Under the pieces are notes generated by a model. It saw only the letters and a list, made by a program, of their open reading frames with translations. It made no database searches and was not told the origin of the DNA. Source: Mycobacterium saskatchewanense (GTDB lineage: Bacteria; Actinomycetota; Actinomycetes; Mycobacteriales; Mycobacteriaceae). Taken from it: a DNA stretch of 64,000 nucleotides. How positions within the stretch are numbered: position 1 is the first letter of the stretch; the number at the start of each line of letters is the position of its first letter. Positions 54,563-63,449 of this stretch are shown here, in pieces. Where the stretch lies: assembly GCF_010729105.1 (NCBI RefSeq), contig NZ_AP022573.1, positions 2,294,001 through 2,358,000 of the forward strand. The letters are read 5' to 3'. Both the position numbers and the translations under genes were made by a program.

Positions 54563-54603
54563 GACAGTACCTTTCGCTGTTTCCCAGGGCCGGTCCGAAC
54601 GGG

Positions 54604-55411
54604 CTAAGCGGGCGCACCGGCAAATCGTTGGCGGTACTCGCCCGGCGTCGTGCCCAGGCGGTCGCGGAACAGCCGGTAAAGCGTCCTCGCCGACCCCAAT
54701 CCGCATTCGGACGCGATGCGCTCGGGCGCCAAGTCGGTGCGCTCGAGCAGACGGCGGGCGTGTTCGACCCGCATCCGCTCGACGAACTCGCCCGGGGCCA
54801 AGCCCACGTCGAACTGGAACACCCGCGTCAGGTGCCGCGGCGTCACCGCCACGCGGCGCGCGAGGGCGGGAACGGTCAGGTCGTGGGAAAGGTGCGAGCC
54901 GATCCACCGCCGCAATTCGGCGATATCCGGCCTCGACCCCGACGGTAGCGATAGCGCCGCACTGAATTGACTCTGCTTGAGCGGCTGTCCCCCAGTGCGT
55001 GGTCGCACAGTGACCGTCGAGAAGCCCCGCCGCCGCGACGATGTTACTGCCCGCGCAAACCGCCGCGATGCGAGCGGCAGCGGCGCCATGGTGGCGCAGC
55101 CAGTTCACCACCTGCGGATCGACGACCGCGACGGGACCGCGCATCGGGCTCATGTCGACCCGTCCGGTCACCACGAGGGTGTCGGGCGGCCGGTCCAGCT
55201 CGCCGAAAGCCTGGTCGACGGCCAGCCGCAGCCCTGAGAAGGTGCGTACCGGCTCACGGCGGCTCGCAATCACCCGCACCTCGTAGTGCGGCGCGCCATC
55301 CGGCAGCGCGAGGTTGGCCATCGCGAAGACCTCGGCCGGCCAGGCCACGTCCACCGCGTCGACACCGGGAAAGACGGTGACGGCGACCAAATGGGTGGTT
55401 CTTGCGCTCAT
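54604..55411 (-). pseudogene. GlxA-type AraC regulator with internal deletion and frameshift
   Basis: Reading leftwards from ATG 55411, a DJ-1/PfpI-like domain (VFPGVDAVDVAWPAEVFAMA; the nucleophile region AAVCAGSNIVAAAGLLDGHC) runs to CATTHWGTAA. The frame then changes, and GGQPLKQSQFSAALSLPSG leads into a complete AraC HTH (LTVPALARRVAVTPRHLTRV; CGLGSARTLYRLFRDRLGTT) ending at 54604. About 60-70 residues normally found between these parts are missing, with the join near a run of five G bases at about 54990. The two halves are in different frames, so the intact regulator cannot be made. Confidence 0.78.
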
Positions 55412-55504
55412 GAACCCAGCATGATGACCGAGCGCATGGGTCCGCAATGACGAACAACTGCCATAAACGGACATCACCCGCTGTCCCGCCGTCGATTGCT
55501 AAGT

Positions 55505-55551
55505 GGAGATCTCTCCGGTAACTTCCCAAGCAGCTTATCGGAGAATTCTCC
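55505..55551. promoter_or_regulatory. Two GGAGA-N2-TCTCC palindromes upstream of the aldo/keto reductase
   Basis: GGAGATCTCTCC (55505-55516) and GGAGAATTCTCC (55540-55551, extending to CGGAGA/TCTCCG) have centres 35 bases apart and lie just before the GTG at 55577. The TetR gene at 57256 carries a similar doublet in its own promoter, so the two are probably controlled by that protein. Confidence 0.6.
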
Positions 55552-55576
55552 GCTACACCCTTTCAAAGGAGCGACC

Positions 55577-56626
55577 GTGGAATACATCAAGCTCGGCACG
55601 TCAGGACTCGACGTGTCTCCCATCGCGATCGGGGCCATGACATACGGCGATCCCGAGCGGGGCCATCCCGTGTGGTCGCTGCCCGAAGGCGCGGCGCGAC
55701 CACTGATCAGGCACGCGATCGAAGCCGGGATCAACTTCTTCGACACCGCCAACATGTACTCGCAGGGCAGCAGCGAGGAAATCCTGGGTCGGGCGCTGCG
55801 CGACTATGCCGATCGCGACGACGTCGTCATCGCGACGAAATTGAGGCATCCGATGCGGCCCGGACCGAACGGGAAGGGCTTGAGCCGCAAGGCGATCATG
55901 ACGGAGATCGACCATTCGCTGCGCAGGCTGGGCACCGATTATGTCGACCTCTACCAGATCCATCGCAACGATCACGCCACTCCGCTGGAGGAAACGCTCG
56001 AGGCACTTCACGACCTGGTGAAGGCCGGCAAGGTCCGCTATCTCGGGGCTTCGTCGATGCCGGCGTGGGAGTTTTCCAAAGCCCTGCACCTTCAGCGCGC
56101 CAACGGCTGGTCGAGATTCGTTTCGATGCAGGATCATTACAATCTGCTGGCCAGGGAGGAAGAGCGCGAGATGATCCCACTCTGCCTCGACGAGGGTGTG
56201 GGGGCCATCGTCTGGAGCCCCCTGGCGCGCGGACGACTGGCGCGGTCCTGGGGCGACGCCAAAGCCACGGCGCGGTCGTCGCAGGACGGGTTCGCCGACA
56301 TGCTCTACGCCCTTACCGGTGGCGACTCCGACAAAGCCATCGTCGACGCCGTCGGCGCTACCGCCGAGAGGCACGGCGTCAGCCGAGCCCAGGTGGCGCT
56401 GGCCTGGTTGCGCGCCAAACCCGTCGTGACAGCACCCATTGTCGGCGCGAGCAGTGTCGGCCAGATCGACGAGGCGATAGCCTCCCTCGAGGTGGAGCTC
56501 ACTGACGCCGACATACGCATGCTGGAGGCGCCGTACACACCGCGGTACGACTTCCAGGGCATCTCGGATGAAGCGCAGTTGCGTGCGATAACGGAACGCA
56601 TCCCGCAGTTGAGCCCCGCCGGATAG
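55577..56626 (+). CDS. Aldo/keto reductase
   Basis: A 349-residue NADPH-dependent AKR: LGTSGLDVSPIAIGAMTYGD, catalytic Asp-Tyr in INFFDTANMYSQGSSEEILG, Lys in VVIATKLRHPM, His in DLYQIHRND, and cofactor segment TAPIVGASSVGQIDEAI. It is closest to the yhdN/AKR11-13-like group. Start GTG 55577, with AAAGGA upstream. Expression is probably repressed through the doublet at 55505-55551. Substrates of such enzymes are aldehydes or ketones, often toxic ones. Confidence 0.93.
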   Translation: MEYIKLGTSGLDVSPIAIGAMTYGDPERGHPVWSLPEGAARPLIRHAIEAGINFFDTANMYSQGSSEEILGRALRDYADRDDVVIATKLRHPMRPGPNGKGLSRKAIMTEIDHSLRRLGTDYVDLYQIHRNDHATPLEETLEALHDLVKAGKVRYLGASSMPAWEFSKALHLQRANGWSRFVSMQDHYNLLAREEEREMIPLCLDEGVGAIVWSPLARGRLARSWGDAKATARSSQDGFADMLYALTGGDSDKAIVDAVGATAERHGVSRAQVALAWLRAKPVVTAPIVGASSVGQIDEAIASLEVELTDADIRMLEAPYTPRYDFQGISDEAQLRAITERIPQLSPAG

Positions 56627-57187
56627 CGTTGGCCCGGAGTCGCGGGGGCACCCCAGCGTGAACCGCGGACATCGCTTCGCACGTGAACGTAATCCGTTCG
56701 AGCTTCGCCGGATGCCGGATGCCGGATGAGTGAAATGTCCACGCTGTCAACACCATATGTCGCGAACTGACAGTCATTGATCGTCGCGGTCCCGGCTCCG
56801 AAGCGTGGAATCCTGAAGCTATGCGACGAAATCGGCTCCCGGGCAACCGAGAACGCCGAGCCGCACGCAGCGCATGCGTTGTTCACCTGGCGACGGGCTC
56901 TGTTGCTTGGTGTTGAACGGGCTGGTCCTGTTCGGCCCCGCGGAGTGGGGCGATACCGAGCATTGCGACGGCGGCAACCGACGGCTCCGCCGCCAAGTCG
57001 AGTCGTTCCCGAGCCGCGCACGTCCCGTCATCTCCTCATCACCAGATAATCAGGGGATCATCGACTGGCTCCGGTGGACGTCATGGAACGGCGGCGACGG
57101 TACTGGCCCGGTCGCTCGGCCTTGGCGAGCAGGCGTGCGCGGATTGGCTGTGGTCGCGCCACTTCGTTGTGCCTCGCCTGCTCGTAC
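56627..57187. other. Gene-less stretch between aldo/keto reductase and TetR genes
   Basis: About 560 bases with no supportable gene on either strand: short frames only, without ribosome sites or recognisable families. There is a triplet of GCCGGAT-like heptamers at about 56711-56730. It could be a decayed gene or a long leader; I cannot tell. Confidence 0.4.
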
Positions 57188-57234
57188 GGAGACGTTCTCC
57201 ACTTATCCTCGGTACAACAGCGGAGCGGTCTCCG
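57188..57234. promoter_or_regulatory. Palindrome doublet in the promoter of the TetR gene
   Basis: GGAGACGTTCTCC (57188-57200) and CGGAGCGGTCTCCG (57221-57234) have centres about 33 bases apart, close to the 35 seen in front of the aldo/keto reductase. The spacer between half-sites is 3 and 4 bases rather than 2. They lie directly upstream of the ribosome site, fitting autorepression. Confidence 0.55.
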
Positions 57235-57255
57235 TTGACCAAGGAGGTGCGGTCC

Positions 57256-57816
57256 GTGGCAGACGACGGCGTCACCCGGATTCGCGCCGACGCGCTGCGC
57301 AATCGGGAACACATCATCGACGTGGCACACGACGCGTTCGCGGAGTCGGGGACCACCTCGCTCAACGAGATCGCCAAGCGCGCGGGGGTGGGGGCCGGAA
57401 CGCTGTACCGCCACTTCCCCACCCGCGAAGCCCTGATCCTCGCGGTATACCGGTATGACGTCCAGCGACTGGTGAGTGCGGTGCCCCGGATGCTGCGCAC
57501 CCATCCGCCGCTGGAGGCGTTGCGTCTGTGGTTTCTCAAGCTCGCCGACTATGTTCGCGTCAAACACGGCCTGGGCGACGCGCTCCATAGTGCGGCGGCG
57601 CAGGATGCGATCAATGAGACGTACGCGCCCGTCGTCGCCGCGGTCGGTCAGCTGGTCGAGGCTTGCGCCGAGGCGGGATCCTTGCGGTCCGATCTCGATC
57701 CCGCCGACGTCCTACTGCTGATGAGTTTCCTGTGGCGGGTCGGCGCAGGGGCGGAGGGAAAGCGGCAGGCCAAACGGATCATGGAGCTCGCGATCGAGGG
57801 ACTGCGGAGCGACTAG
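57256..57816 (+). CDS. TetR-family regulator
   Basis: A 186-residue repressor: HTH at residues about 15-60 (DVAHDAFAESGTTSLNEIAK, then RAGVGAGTLYRHFPTREALI) and a ligand domain (VYRYDVQRLVSAVPRMLRTH; LLLMSFLWRVGAGAEGKRQA). GTG 57256 has AAGGAGG 8 bases upstream, the best ribosome site nearby. Palindromes before it and before the aldo/keto reductase suggest that it controls both. The NAD-binding gene 29 bases downstream is probably co-transcribed. Confidence 0.9.
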   Translation: MADDGVTRIRADALRNREHIIDVAHDAFAESGTTSLNEIAKRAGVGAGTLYRHFPTREALILAVYRYDVQRLVSAVPRMLRTHPPLEALRLWFLKLADYVRVKHGLGDALHSAAAQDAINETYAPVVAAVGQLVEACAEAGSLRSDLDPADVLLLMSFLWRVGAGAEGKRQAKRIMELAIEGLRSD

Positions 57817-57845
57817 CCCAGTTTAGGCGGGTACGGTCGGTTGGC

Positions 57846-58487
57846 ATGGCACGCATCGCCGTCATCGGCGGCCACGGCAAGGTCGCGCTGCAGCTGTCCC
57901 GCATCCTCACCGGACGCGGTGACGAGGTCAGTTCCGTCTTCCGCAACCCCGAGCACTCCGACGACGTCGCGGCCACCGGCGCCGATCCGGTGGTCGCCGA
58001 CATCGAGCCGCTCGACACCGACGAGTTGGCGCAGCTGCTGGCCGGCCACGACGCGGTGGTGTTCTCCGCCGGGGCCGGCGGCGGCAACCCGGCGCGGACC
58101 TACGCCGTTGATCGCGACGCCGCCATTCGGGTGATCGACGCCGCCGCGCGGGCGGGGGTGCGGCGATTCGTGATGGTGTCGTACTTCGGCGCGGGTCCCG
58201 ACCACGCCGTGCCGCAGGACAACTCGTTCTTCGCCTATGCGGAGGCCAAGGCGGCGGCGGACGCCCATCTGCGCGCCAGCGGCCTGGACTGGACCGTCCT
58301 GGGACCCGGCCGGCTCACCCTGGACCCACCGACCGGCCGCATCGAACTGGGCGAGGGAACGGGCGCGGTGTCGCGCGCGGACGTCGCGGCCGTCGTGGCC
58401 GCCGCGCTGGCCGACGACTCGACGATCGGCCGAACCGTCGACTTCAACAACGGCGACATCCCGATCGCCGCCGCGCTGGGCGGCTGA
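57846..58487 (+). CDS. NAD(P)-binding atypical SDR (NmrA/YwnB-like)
   Basis: A 213-residue protein: IAVIGGHGKVALQLSRILTG (glycine motif GGxGKV), VSSVFRNPEHSDDV, VFSAGAGGGN, VMVSYFGAG and YAEAKAAADAHLRASGLDWT. Such short atypical SDRs bind NAD(P) and act as reductases or redox sensors. ATG 57846, 29 bases after the TetR stop; likely the same transcript, which makes it a member of the TetR/AKR regulon by inference. Confidence 0.88.
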   Translation: MARIAVIGGHGKVALQLSRILTGRGDEVSSVFRNPEHSDDVAATGADPVVADIEPLDTDELAQLLAGHDAVVFSAGAGGGNPARTYAVDRDAAIRVIDAAARAGVRRFVMVSYFGAGPDHAVPQDNSFFAYAEAKAAADAHLRASGLDWTVLGPGRLTLDPPTGRIELGEGTGAVSRADVAAVVAAALADDSTIGRTVDFNNGDIPIAAALGG

Positions 58488-58650
58488 CCCCGGCACGAAC
58501 GTGACGCTGCTGTCCGTCACGGCACCACCGTGACCGTGGCGTCACTCTCGACGCGCTCGCCGAGTCGTTGGGGACCCCCGACCGGCGGGGGGTAGGCTCC
58601 GCTACGCAGCTGGTCTGCCGTCGCCGCATCGCGCGGCGCCGGCATCGAAC

Positions 58651-58882
58651 GAGGCAGGTTAGTAACGCTTCGTGAGAGGGAACCCGGTGGAAGTCCGGGA
58701 CTGTCCCGCAGCGGTGAGCAGGAACGACCGCCGTCAACAGCACTGGTCTCACGGCAACAGAGGCTGGGAAGCGACGGCCACTAGGAATTCTGCCCGGCTC
58801 CTGAGCGGCCCTTTCGGGCCGCATAGTCGGCCGGGCGGAGCACCAACCGGGTGCGCGCCTGCGAGTCCGAAGACCTGCCGGC
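58651..58882 (+). ncRNA. Cobalamin (AdoCbl) riboswitch upstream of metE
   Basis: The conserved aptamer core is present: GGGAACCCGGTGGAAGTCCG (around 58678), GGGACTGTCCCGCAGCGGTG and the B12-box-like GACGGCCACTAGG (around 58775), with outer P1 arms GGCAGGTT (58652) and GACCTGCC (58873). The element lies about 150 bases before metE, matching the known B12 riboswitch that turns metE off when cobalamin lets the B12-dependent enzyme MetH work. The 58488-58650 stretch before it holds only the presumed promoter. Confidence 0.92.
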
Positions 58883-59035
58883 TGTGCCGGGCGCGCCGCG
58901 TCCGGCGGCTCATCGCCTCGTGGAATGGGCGTTAGGCTGTGCGCGTTGCGGAGGTGGGCCAAAGGTGCGCCGCGCAGCGCGGATTGGCTGCGCGTCCGCC
59001 GGCGGTGACCACCCGTCGATCGATAGGACCAGATC

Positions 59036-61306
59036 GTGACCTCACAACCCTTCACCGCCACCGTTACCGGTTCCCCGCGCATCGGCCCCAACCGCGAACT
59101 CAAGCGCGCTACCGAGGGCTATTGGGCCGGACGCACCAGCCGTTCGGAGCTGGAGTCCGTCGCCGCGACGCTGCGCCGCGACATGTGTTCGCACCTGGCC
59201 TCGGCCGGACTGGATTCCGTGCCGGTGAACACGTTTTCCTACTACGACCAGATGCTCGACACGGCTGTCATGCTGGGCGCCCTACCGTCGCGCGCTGCGC
59301 AGATCCCCGATGAGCTGGACCGCTACTTCGCTTTGGCGCGCGGCAACAAGGACGTCGCGCCCCTGGAGATGACGAAGTGGTTCGACACCAATTATCACTA
59401 CCTGGTGCCCGAGATCGAACCCGCCACCACGTTCGCGCTGCATCCGCACAAGGTCCTCGCCGAACTGAACGAGGCGCTCGAGCAAGGAATCCCGGCACGT
59501 CCCGTCGTCATAGGGCCGATCACGTTCCTGCTGCTGAGCAAGGCAGTCAAGGGAGCCGGCGCGCCGATCGCGCGGCTCGAGGAACTCGTGCCGGTCTACT
59601 CCGAGCTGCTGTCGCTGCTGGCCGCGAACGGCGCGCAGTGGGTGCAGTTCGACGAGCCGGCGCTGGTAACCGACATCTCCCCCGACGCCGCCGCGCTGGC
59701 CGAGGCTGTCTACAACAAGCTCGGTGCGGTGGCCGACCGGCCCGCCATCTACGTCGCCACCTATTTCGGTGACCCCGGCGCCGCCCTGGCCGGGCTGGCG
59801 CGCACGCCCGTCGAGGCGATCGGCGTCGATCTGGTGTACGGCCCCGACACCGCCGTGGCCGGCGTGCCCGAGCTGGCGGGCAAGACGCTGGTGGCCGGCG
59901 TCGTGGACGGGCGCAACGTCTGGCGCACGGACCTCGAGTCGGCGCTGGACCGGCTGGCCTCCCTCATGGGATCGGCTGCGACGGTGGCCGTTTCGACGTC
60001 CTGCTCGACGCTGCACGTGCCGTACTCGCTGGAACCCGAGACCGGAATGGACGACAACCTGCGCAGCTGGCTGGCGTTCGGTCGGGAGAAGGTCGCCGAG
60101 GTGGTGACGCTGGCGCGCGCGCTGCGCGACGGGCGGGACGCGGTTGCCGACGCGATCGCGGCCTCCAACGCGGCCGTGGCCTCCCGCCGCAACGACCCGC
60201 GTCTGCGCAACGAGGAGCTGCGGGCGCGCATCGCCTCGATCGTCGCGGCGGGCGTGCACCGCGGGGATGCGGCCCAGCGGCGGGCGAATCAGGAGGCGCG
60301 GCTGCACCTGCCGCCGCTGCCGACCACGACAATCGGCTCTTACCCACAGACCTCCGCGATCCGCAAGGCGCGTGCGGCTTTTCGGGCCGGGGAGATCGAC
60401 GAGGCCGAGTACGTCCGCCGGATGAGGCAGGAGATCGCCGACGTCATCAAGTTGCAGGAGGAACTCGGGCTCGACGTGCTGGTGCACGGGGAGCCGGAGC
60501 GCAACGACATGGTGCAGTATTTCGCCGAACAGCTGGAGGGTTTCTTCGCCACACAGAACGGCTGGGTGCAGTCGTACGGCAGCCGGTGCGTCCGTCCGCC
60601 GATCCTGTACGGGGACGTCTCGCGGCCCAAACCCATGACGGTGGAATGGATCTCGTATGCCCAGTCGCTGACCGACAAGCCGGTCAAGGGGATGCTGACC
60701 GGGCCCGTCACGATTCTGGCGTGGTCGTTCGTCCGCGACGACCAGCCGCTCGCCGACACCGCCAACCAGGTGGCGCTGGCCATCCGTGACGAGACCGTCG
60801 ACCTGCAGGCCGCGGGCATCGCGGTCATCCAGGTCGACGAGCCGGCGCTGCGCGAGCTGTTACCGCTGCGTCGGGCACAGCAAGATGAGTACTTGCGTTG
60901 GGCCGTCGGCGCCTTCCGGCTGGCCACCTCGGGCGTCGACGATTCAACCCAGATCCACACCCACTTGTGCTACTCGGAGTTCGGCGAGGTGATCGGCGCC
61001 ATCGCCGACCTGGACGCGGACGTCACGTCGATCGAGGCGGCGCGCTCGCACATGGAGGTGCTGGACGATCTCAACTCGGTCGGCTTCTCCAACAGCGTGG
61101 GTCCCGGCGTCTACGACATCCACTCGCCGCGGGTGCCCAGCACCGGCGAGATGGCCGAGTCGCTGCGCGCGGCGCTCAAAGCCGTCCCACCCCAACGTCT
61201 CTGGGTGAATCCGGACTGCGGGCTGAAGACGCGCTCGGTCGACGAGGTGACCGCGTCGCTGCGGAACATGGTCGCGGCGGCGCGGGAGGTCCGGGCGGGG
61301 GCGTAG
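59036..61306 (+). CDS. metE: Cobalamin-independent methionine synthase
   Basis: A 756-residue enzyme transferring the methyl group of 5-methyltetrahydropteroyl-triglutamate to homocysteine. The N-terminal folate/linker domain opens [20 protein letters not shown]; the C-terminal catalytic barrel starts near [17 protein letters not shown]. Zinc ligands are His and Cys in [13 protein letters not shown] and Cys in [17 protein letters not shown] 59036 with AGGACC upstream. Controlled by the riboswitch just upstream. It corresponds to Rv1133c. The gene ends at a hairpin shared with the convergent membrane-protein gene. Confidence 0.97.
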   Translation: MTSQPFTATVTGSPRIGPNRELKRATEGYWAGRTSRSELESVAATLRRDMCSHLASAGLDSVPVNTFSYYDQMLDTAVMLGALPSRAAQIPDELDRYFALARGNKDVAPLEMTKWFDTNYHYLVPEIEPATTFALHPHKVLAELNEALEQGIPARPVVIGPITFLLLSKAVKGAGAPIARLEELVPVYSELLSLLAANGAQWVQFDEPALVTDISPDAAALAEAVYNKLGAVADRPAIYVATYFGDPGAALAGLARTPVEAIGVDLVYGPDTAVAGVPELAGKTLVAGVVDGRNVWRTDLESALDRLASLMGSAATVAVSTSCSTLHVPYSLEPETGMDDNLRSWLAFGREKVAEVVTLARALRDGRDAVADAIAASNAAVASRRNDPRLRNEELRARIASIVAAGVHRGDAAQRRANQEARLHLPPLPTTTIGSYPQTSAIRKARAAFRAGEIDEAEYVRRMRQEIADVIKLQEELGLDVLVHGEPERNDMVQYFAEQLEGFFATQNGWVQSYGSRCVRPPILYGDVSRPKPMTVEWISYAQSLTDKPVKGMLTGPVTILAWSFVRDDQPLADTANQVALAIRDETVDLQAAGIAVIQVDEPALRELLPLRRAQQDEYLRWAVGAFRLATSGVDDSTQIHTHLCYSEFGEVIGAIADLDADVTSIEAARSHMEVLDDLNSVGFSNSVGPGVYDIHSPRVPSTGEMAESLRAALKAVPPQRLWVNPDCGLKTRSVDEVTASLRNMVAAAREVRAGA

Positions 61307-61311
61307 GGTTT

Positions 61312-61371
61312 CGCGAGCGTAACCCCACTGCGATTTTCGCGCGATTATTTCGCAGTGCGGTTACGCTCGCG
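61312..61371. terminator. 22-bp stem hairpin between convergent metE and membrane-protein genes
   Basis: The 22 bases at 61312-61333, starting CGCGAGCGTAACC, pair with 61350-61371 (ending TTACGCTCGCG) with a single mismatch around a 16-base loop. It lies between the metE stop (61306) and the stop of the convergent gene (61375). Confidence 0.7.
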
Positions 61372-61374
61372 GCC

Positions 61375-63099
61375 CTAGTCCGAGACCACCTCGACGGGAA
61401 CGTCGTCCGCCCAGGGCTGCCGGGTCACCATGTCGGCCACCCGGACGAACCCGCGCTCGAACTCCCCCGTCGCCGCATCCACCAGGCGGTAGGCCTGCGT
61501 CTGCTTGTGAATCGGTTGCGCGTCGAGCAGGACCACCCGCACCTCACCCGGCTCGAAATGGCAGCGCTGCTGCAACGCGGCGATCAGTTGCTCGTTGTGC
61601 ATGTGGCCGTCACCGAAGTTCCACCCGAGGGCGGTGCTGCAGATCCGCTCACCGTCGGTGATGACGTAGTCGTCCTCGTTCTGGCCCGCCATGGCGCGGT
61701 GCGCCAGCGTGAACAGCGCCCGGCCGTGAGTGTTGAAGCCGCGGAACGCATATCCCATGTAGATCGGGATCTGCGCCGCCTCGGGGCTGCCGTAGAACCG
61801 CTCCAGCTGGGCCTGCGGCATGCTGGCGATCGCGACGATGCCCCGCGAGATCTTCTCGCTCGCCGATCCCTTGATGCACCACAGCGTGGTGTCCCAGTTG
61901 CCCGCGTAGTACCGCATGCCGGGCAGGAACGAGATCTTGCGCGGGAACATGTTGCCGAGCACCACGACTCCCACGATGACGGCGAACAGAACCGCGACCA
62001 AAACCGGGTGTCTCAAATCGGCCAGCCCGAGGCGGGCGTGCGCGACGAACAGCGACAGCACCCCGAAGATCATGAAGACGTTCCACTCCAGCGGCACCCC
62101 CATCGGGATCGACAGCAGGATGCCGAGGTGGAAACACACCATCACGACGGCGGCCACGGTGATGGGCCAGCCGCCGTGACAGAAGAACAGTGGCAGCGGC
62201 ACGAGCATCTCGATGGCCGTGCTGAGGTGCGCGAGCCAGCGCGACAGCCGCCCGGGACGCAGGTCGTCCGGGAACTTCTCGAAGAAGCGCCGTTTCAGCC
62301 ACCGGGGTCGCACCAGTGGGTTGTTGGACATCATCGTGGAGATGACGAACGGGAAGTGCTTGTTGAGCTTCGACGTCGCCGCGCCCATCCAGATGACCAG
62401 GAACACCACCTTGGACCCGACGATCATGTCGACGCCGCCGAAGAGGAAGGTTACGGCCATGGTGGCGTACACCTCGCCGCGGGCGGCCAGGAAGATCACC
62501 TTGTCGCGCAACCCGAGCACGCCCAGCGTCAGCAGGATCAGGACGATCTTCCACCACGGCAACAGCCCCACCATGGTGCCCAGTTCCGGTACCGGGCCGG
62601 TGCCGTCGGCGAACAGCGCGCTCAGCGTCAGCAGGAGCAAGAGCGCGTACAGCGCAACATCGACGGGCTTGCGCTTGGTTCCCCTGGTCCACGGGACGCG
62701 GTCGGGCCACGGTGGCAACCGGATGGTGCCGAACCGCATCCAGTACAGGATCGAGCCCATTGGCGGGAAGAAGCGGTTGTTCAGCGGCCCGAAGCCGCAG
62801 CCCAGGCCGATCACCTCGAACAGCATCGTGTAGAGGACGACCTTCTCGAACACGATTGGCTCGGACCACCACGACGCCACGTGAGTGAATCCGCCGAGAC
62901 CATTGGTGGCCGACGCGAACAGCCAGCCGCCGAGGATGTAAAGGAGGATCTTGACGACGTAGAACAGGTGCAGGACGATCGGCGTGCCGAACCCGACCTC
63001 GGCCCAGTGTTTGGCCATCGGGCGGATCTTTTCGCTGCGGGTGCCCTTGTTCCATTCGTCCATGTCGATCTGCGGCAGGTCGGGCTTCAGGAATCCCAT
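61375..63099 (-). CDS. DUF3556 transmembrane protein (Rv1132-like)
   Basis: A 574-residue membrane protein with about nine hydrophobic segments in residues 40-370 (LHLFYVVKILLYILGGWLFA; IVLILLTLGVLGLRDKVIFL; ITVAAVVMVCFHLGILLSIP). A soluble C-terminal about 200 residues follows, with VVLLDAQPIHKQTQAYRLVD and the closing QPWADDVPVEVVSD. It fits the DUF3556 family; its reaction is not known to me. ATG 63099. The KstR-like palindrome 11 bases upstream suggests induction by sterol-derived ligands. Confidence 0.9.
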   Translation of the reverse strand: MGFLKPDLPQIDMDEWNKGTRSEKIRPMAKHWAEVGFGTPIVLHLFYVVKILLYILGGWLFASATNGLGGFTHVASWWSEPIVFEKVVLYTMLFEVIGLGCGFGPLNNRFFPPMGSILYWMRFGTIRLPPWPDRVPWTRGTKRKPVDVALYALLLLLTLSALFADGTGPVPELGTMVGLLPWWKIVLILLTLGVLGLRDKVIFLAARGEVYATMAVTFLFGGVDMIVGSKVVFLVIWMGAATSKLNKHFPFVISTMMSNNPLVRPRWLKRRFFEKFPDDLRPGRLSRWLAHLSTAIEMLVPLPLFFCHGGWPITVAAVVMVCFHLGILLSIPMGVPLEWNVFMIFGVLSLFVAHARLGLADLRHPVLVAVLFAVIVGVVVLGNMFPRKISFLPGMRYYAGNWDTTLWCIKGSASEKISRGIVAIASMPQAQLERFYGSPEAAQIPIYMGYAFRGFNTHGRALFTLAHRAMAGQNEDDYVITDGERICSTALGWNFGDGHMHNEQLIAALQQRCHFEPGEVRVVLLDAQPIHKQTQAYRLVDAATGEFERGFVRVADMVTRQPWADDVPVEVVSD

Positions 63100-63109
63100 G
63101 GTCTGAAGA

Positions 63110-63125
63110 CTAGAACCTGTTCTAG
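63110..63125. promoter_or_regulatory. KstR-like operator upstream of the DUF3556 gene
   Basis: CTAGAACCTGTTCTAG is a perfect palindrome (two 7-base arms, 2-base centre). Its core TAGAACCTGTTCTA fits TnnAACnnGTTnnA, the published KstR consensus as I recall it; KstR represses the cholesterol catabolism regulon. It ends 11 bases before the start codon, where binding would block transcription or initiation. Confidence 0.65.
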
Positions 63126-63217
63126 CCCCGCGCGATCACGTTCGGGCAAAGTTTCCTTTGCCCGCGGGTTCTTGGCCGGATACCGTCGGATGAAGCCGCG
63201 CCCGAGGAGAGTCCACC

Positions 63218-63433
63218 ATGAAGACACTTCGGTTCGCCCTGGCCGCAGCGCTGGCCGCCGCCTCTCCGTTCGCCTTCGTCGCCGGTCCGTCCCGCGCCGA
63301 CGCCCCGGGGCCCGGCGAAGCGTGCACCGTGCTGCACGCGACCACCCAGGACGCCAACGGCCGGACCATGTGGTGCAACCCGACGATGACCGGCGCCCAC
63401 ACGCTGGTGTGGCAGTATGGCGGCCCGGCCTAG
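63218..63433 (+). CDS. Small secreted protein, 71 residues
   Basis: A Sec signal peptide (MKTLRFALAAALAAASPFAF, cleavage near SRADA) is followed by a mature part of about 43 residues, APGPGEACTVLHATTQDANG then RTMWCNPTMTG, with two cysteines about 20 residues apart that probably form a disulphide. GAGGAGAG sits 6 bases before ATG 63218. Related small MWCNPTMTG-type secreted proteins are, I believe, common in mycobacteria; function unknown. It is divergent from the DUF3556 gene and convergent with pyruvate carboxylase. Confidence 0.85.
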   Translation: MKTLRFALAAALAAASPFAFVAGPSRADAPGPGEACTVLHATTQDANGRTMWCNPTMTGAHTLVWQYGGPA

Positions 63434-63449
63434 GGGCTGGGGCCGTCCG

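Noticed and set aside
53270..55477. A single 735-residue protein joining a DJ-1-like domain to the dehalogenase-like enzyme
   Set aside because: The middle about 130 residues are out-of-frame AraC HTH sequence. The hydrolase has its own GTG at 54562; the open frame is a by-product of the deletion in the regulator gene.
56711..56730. Short tandem GCCGGAT repeat
   Set aside because: Only three imperfect units, no spacer structure, not a CRISPR or VNTR of note.
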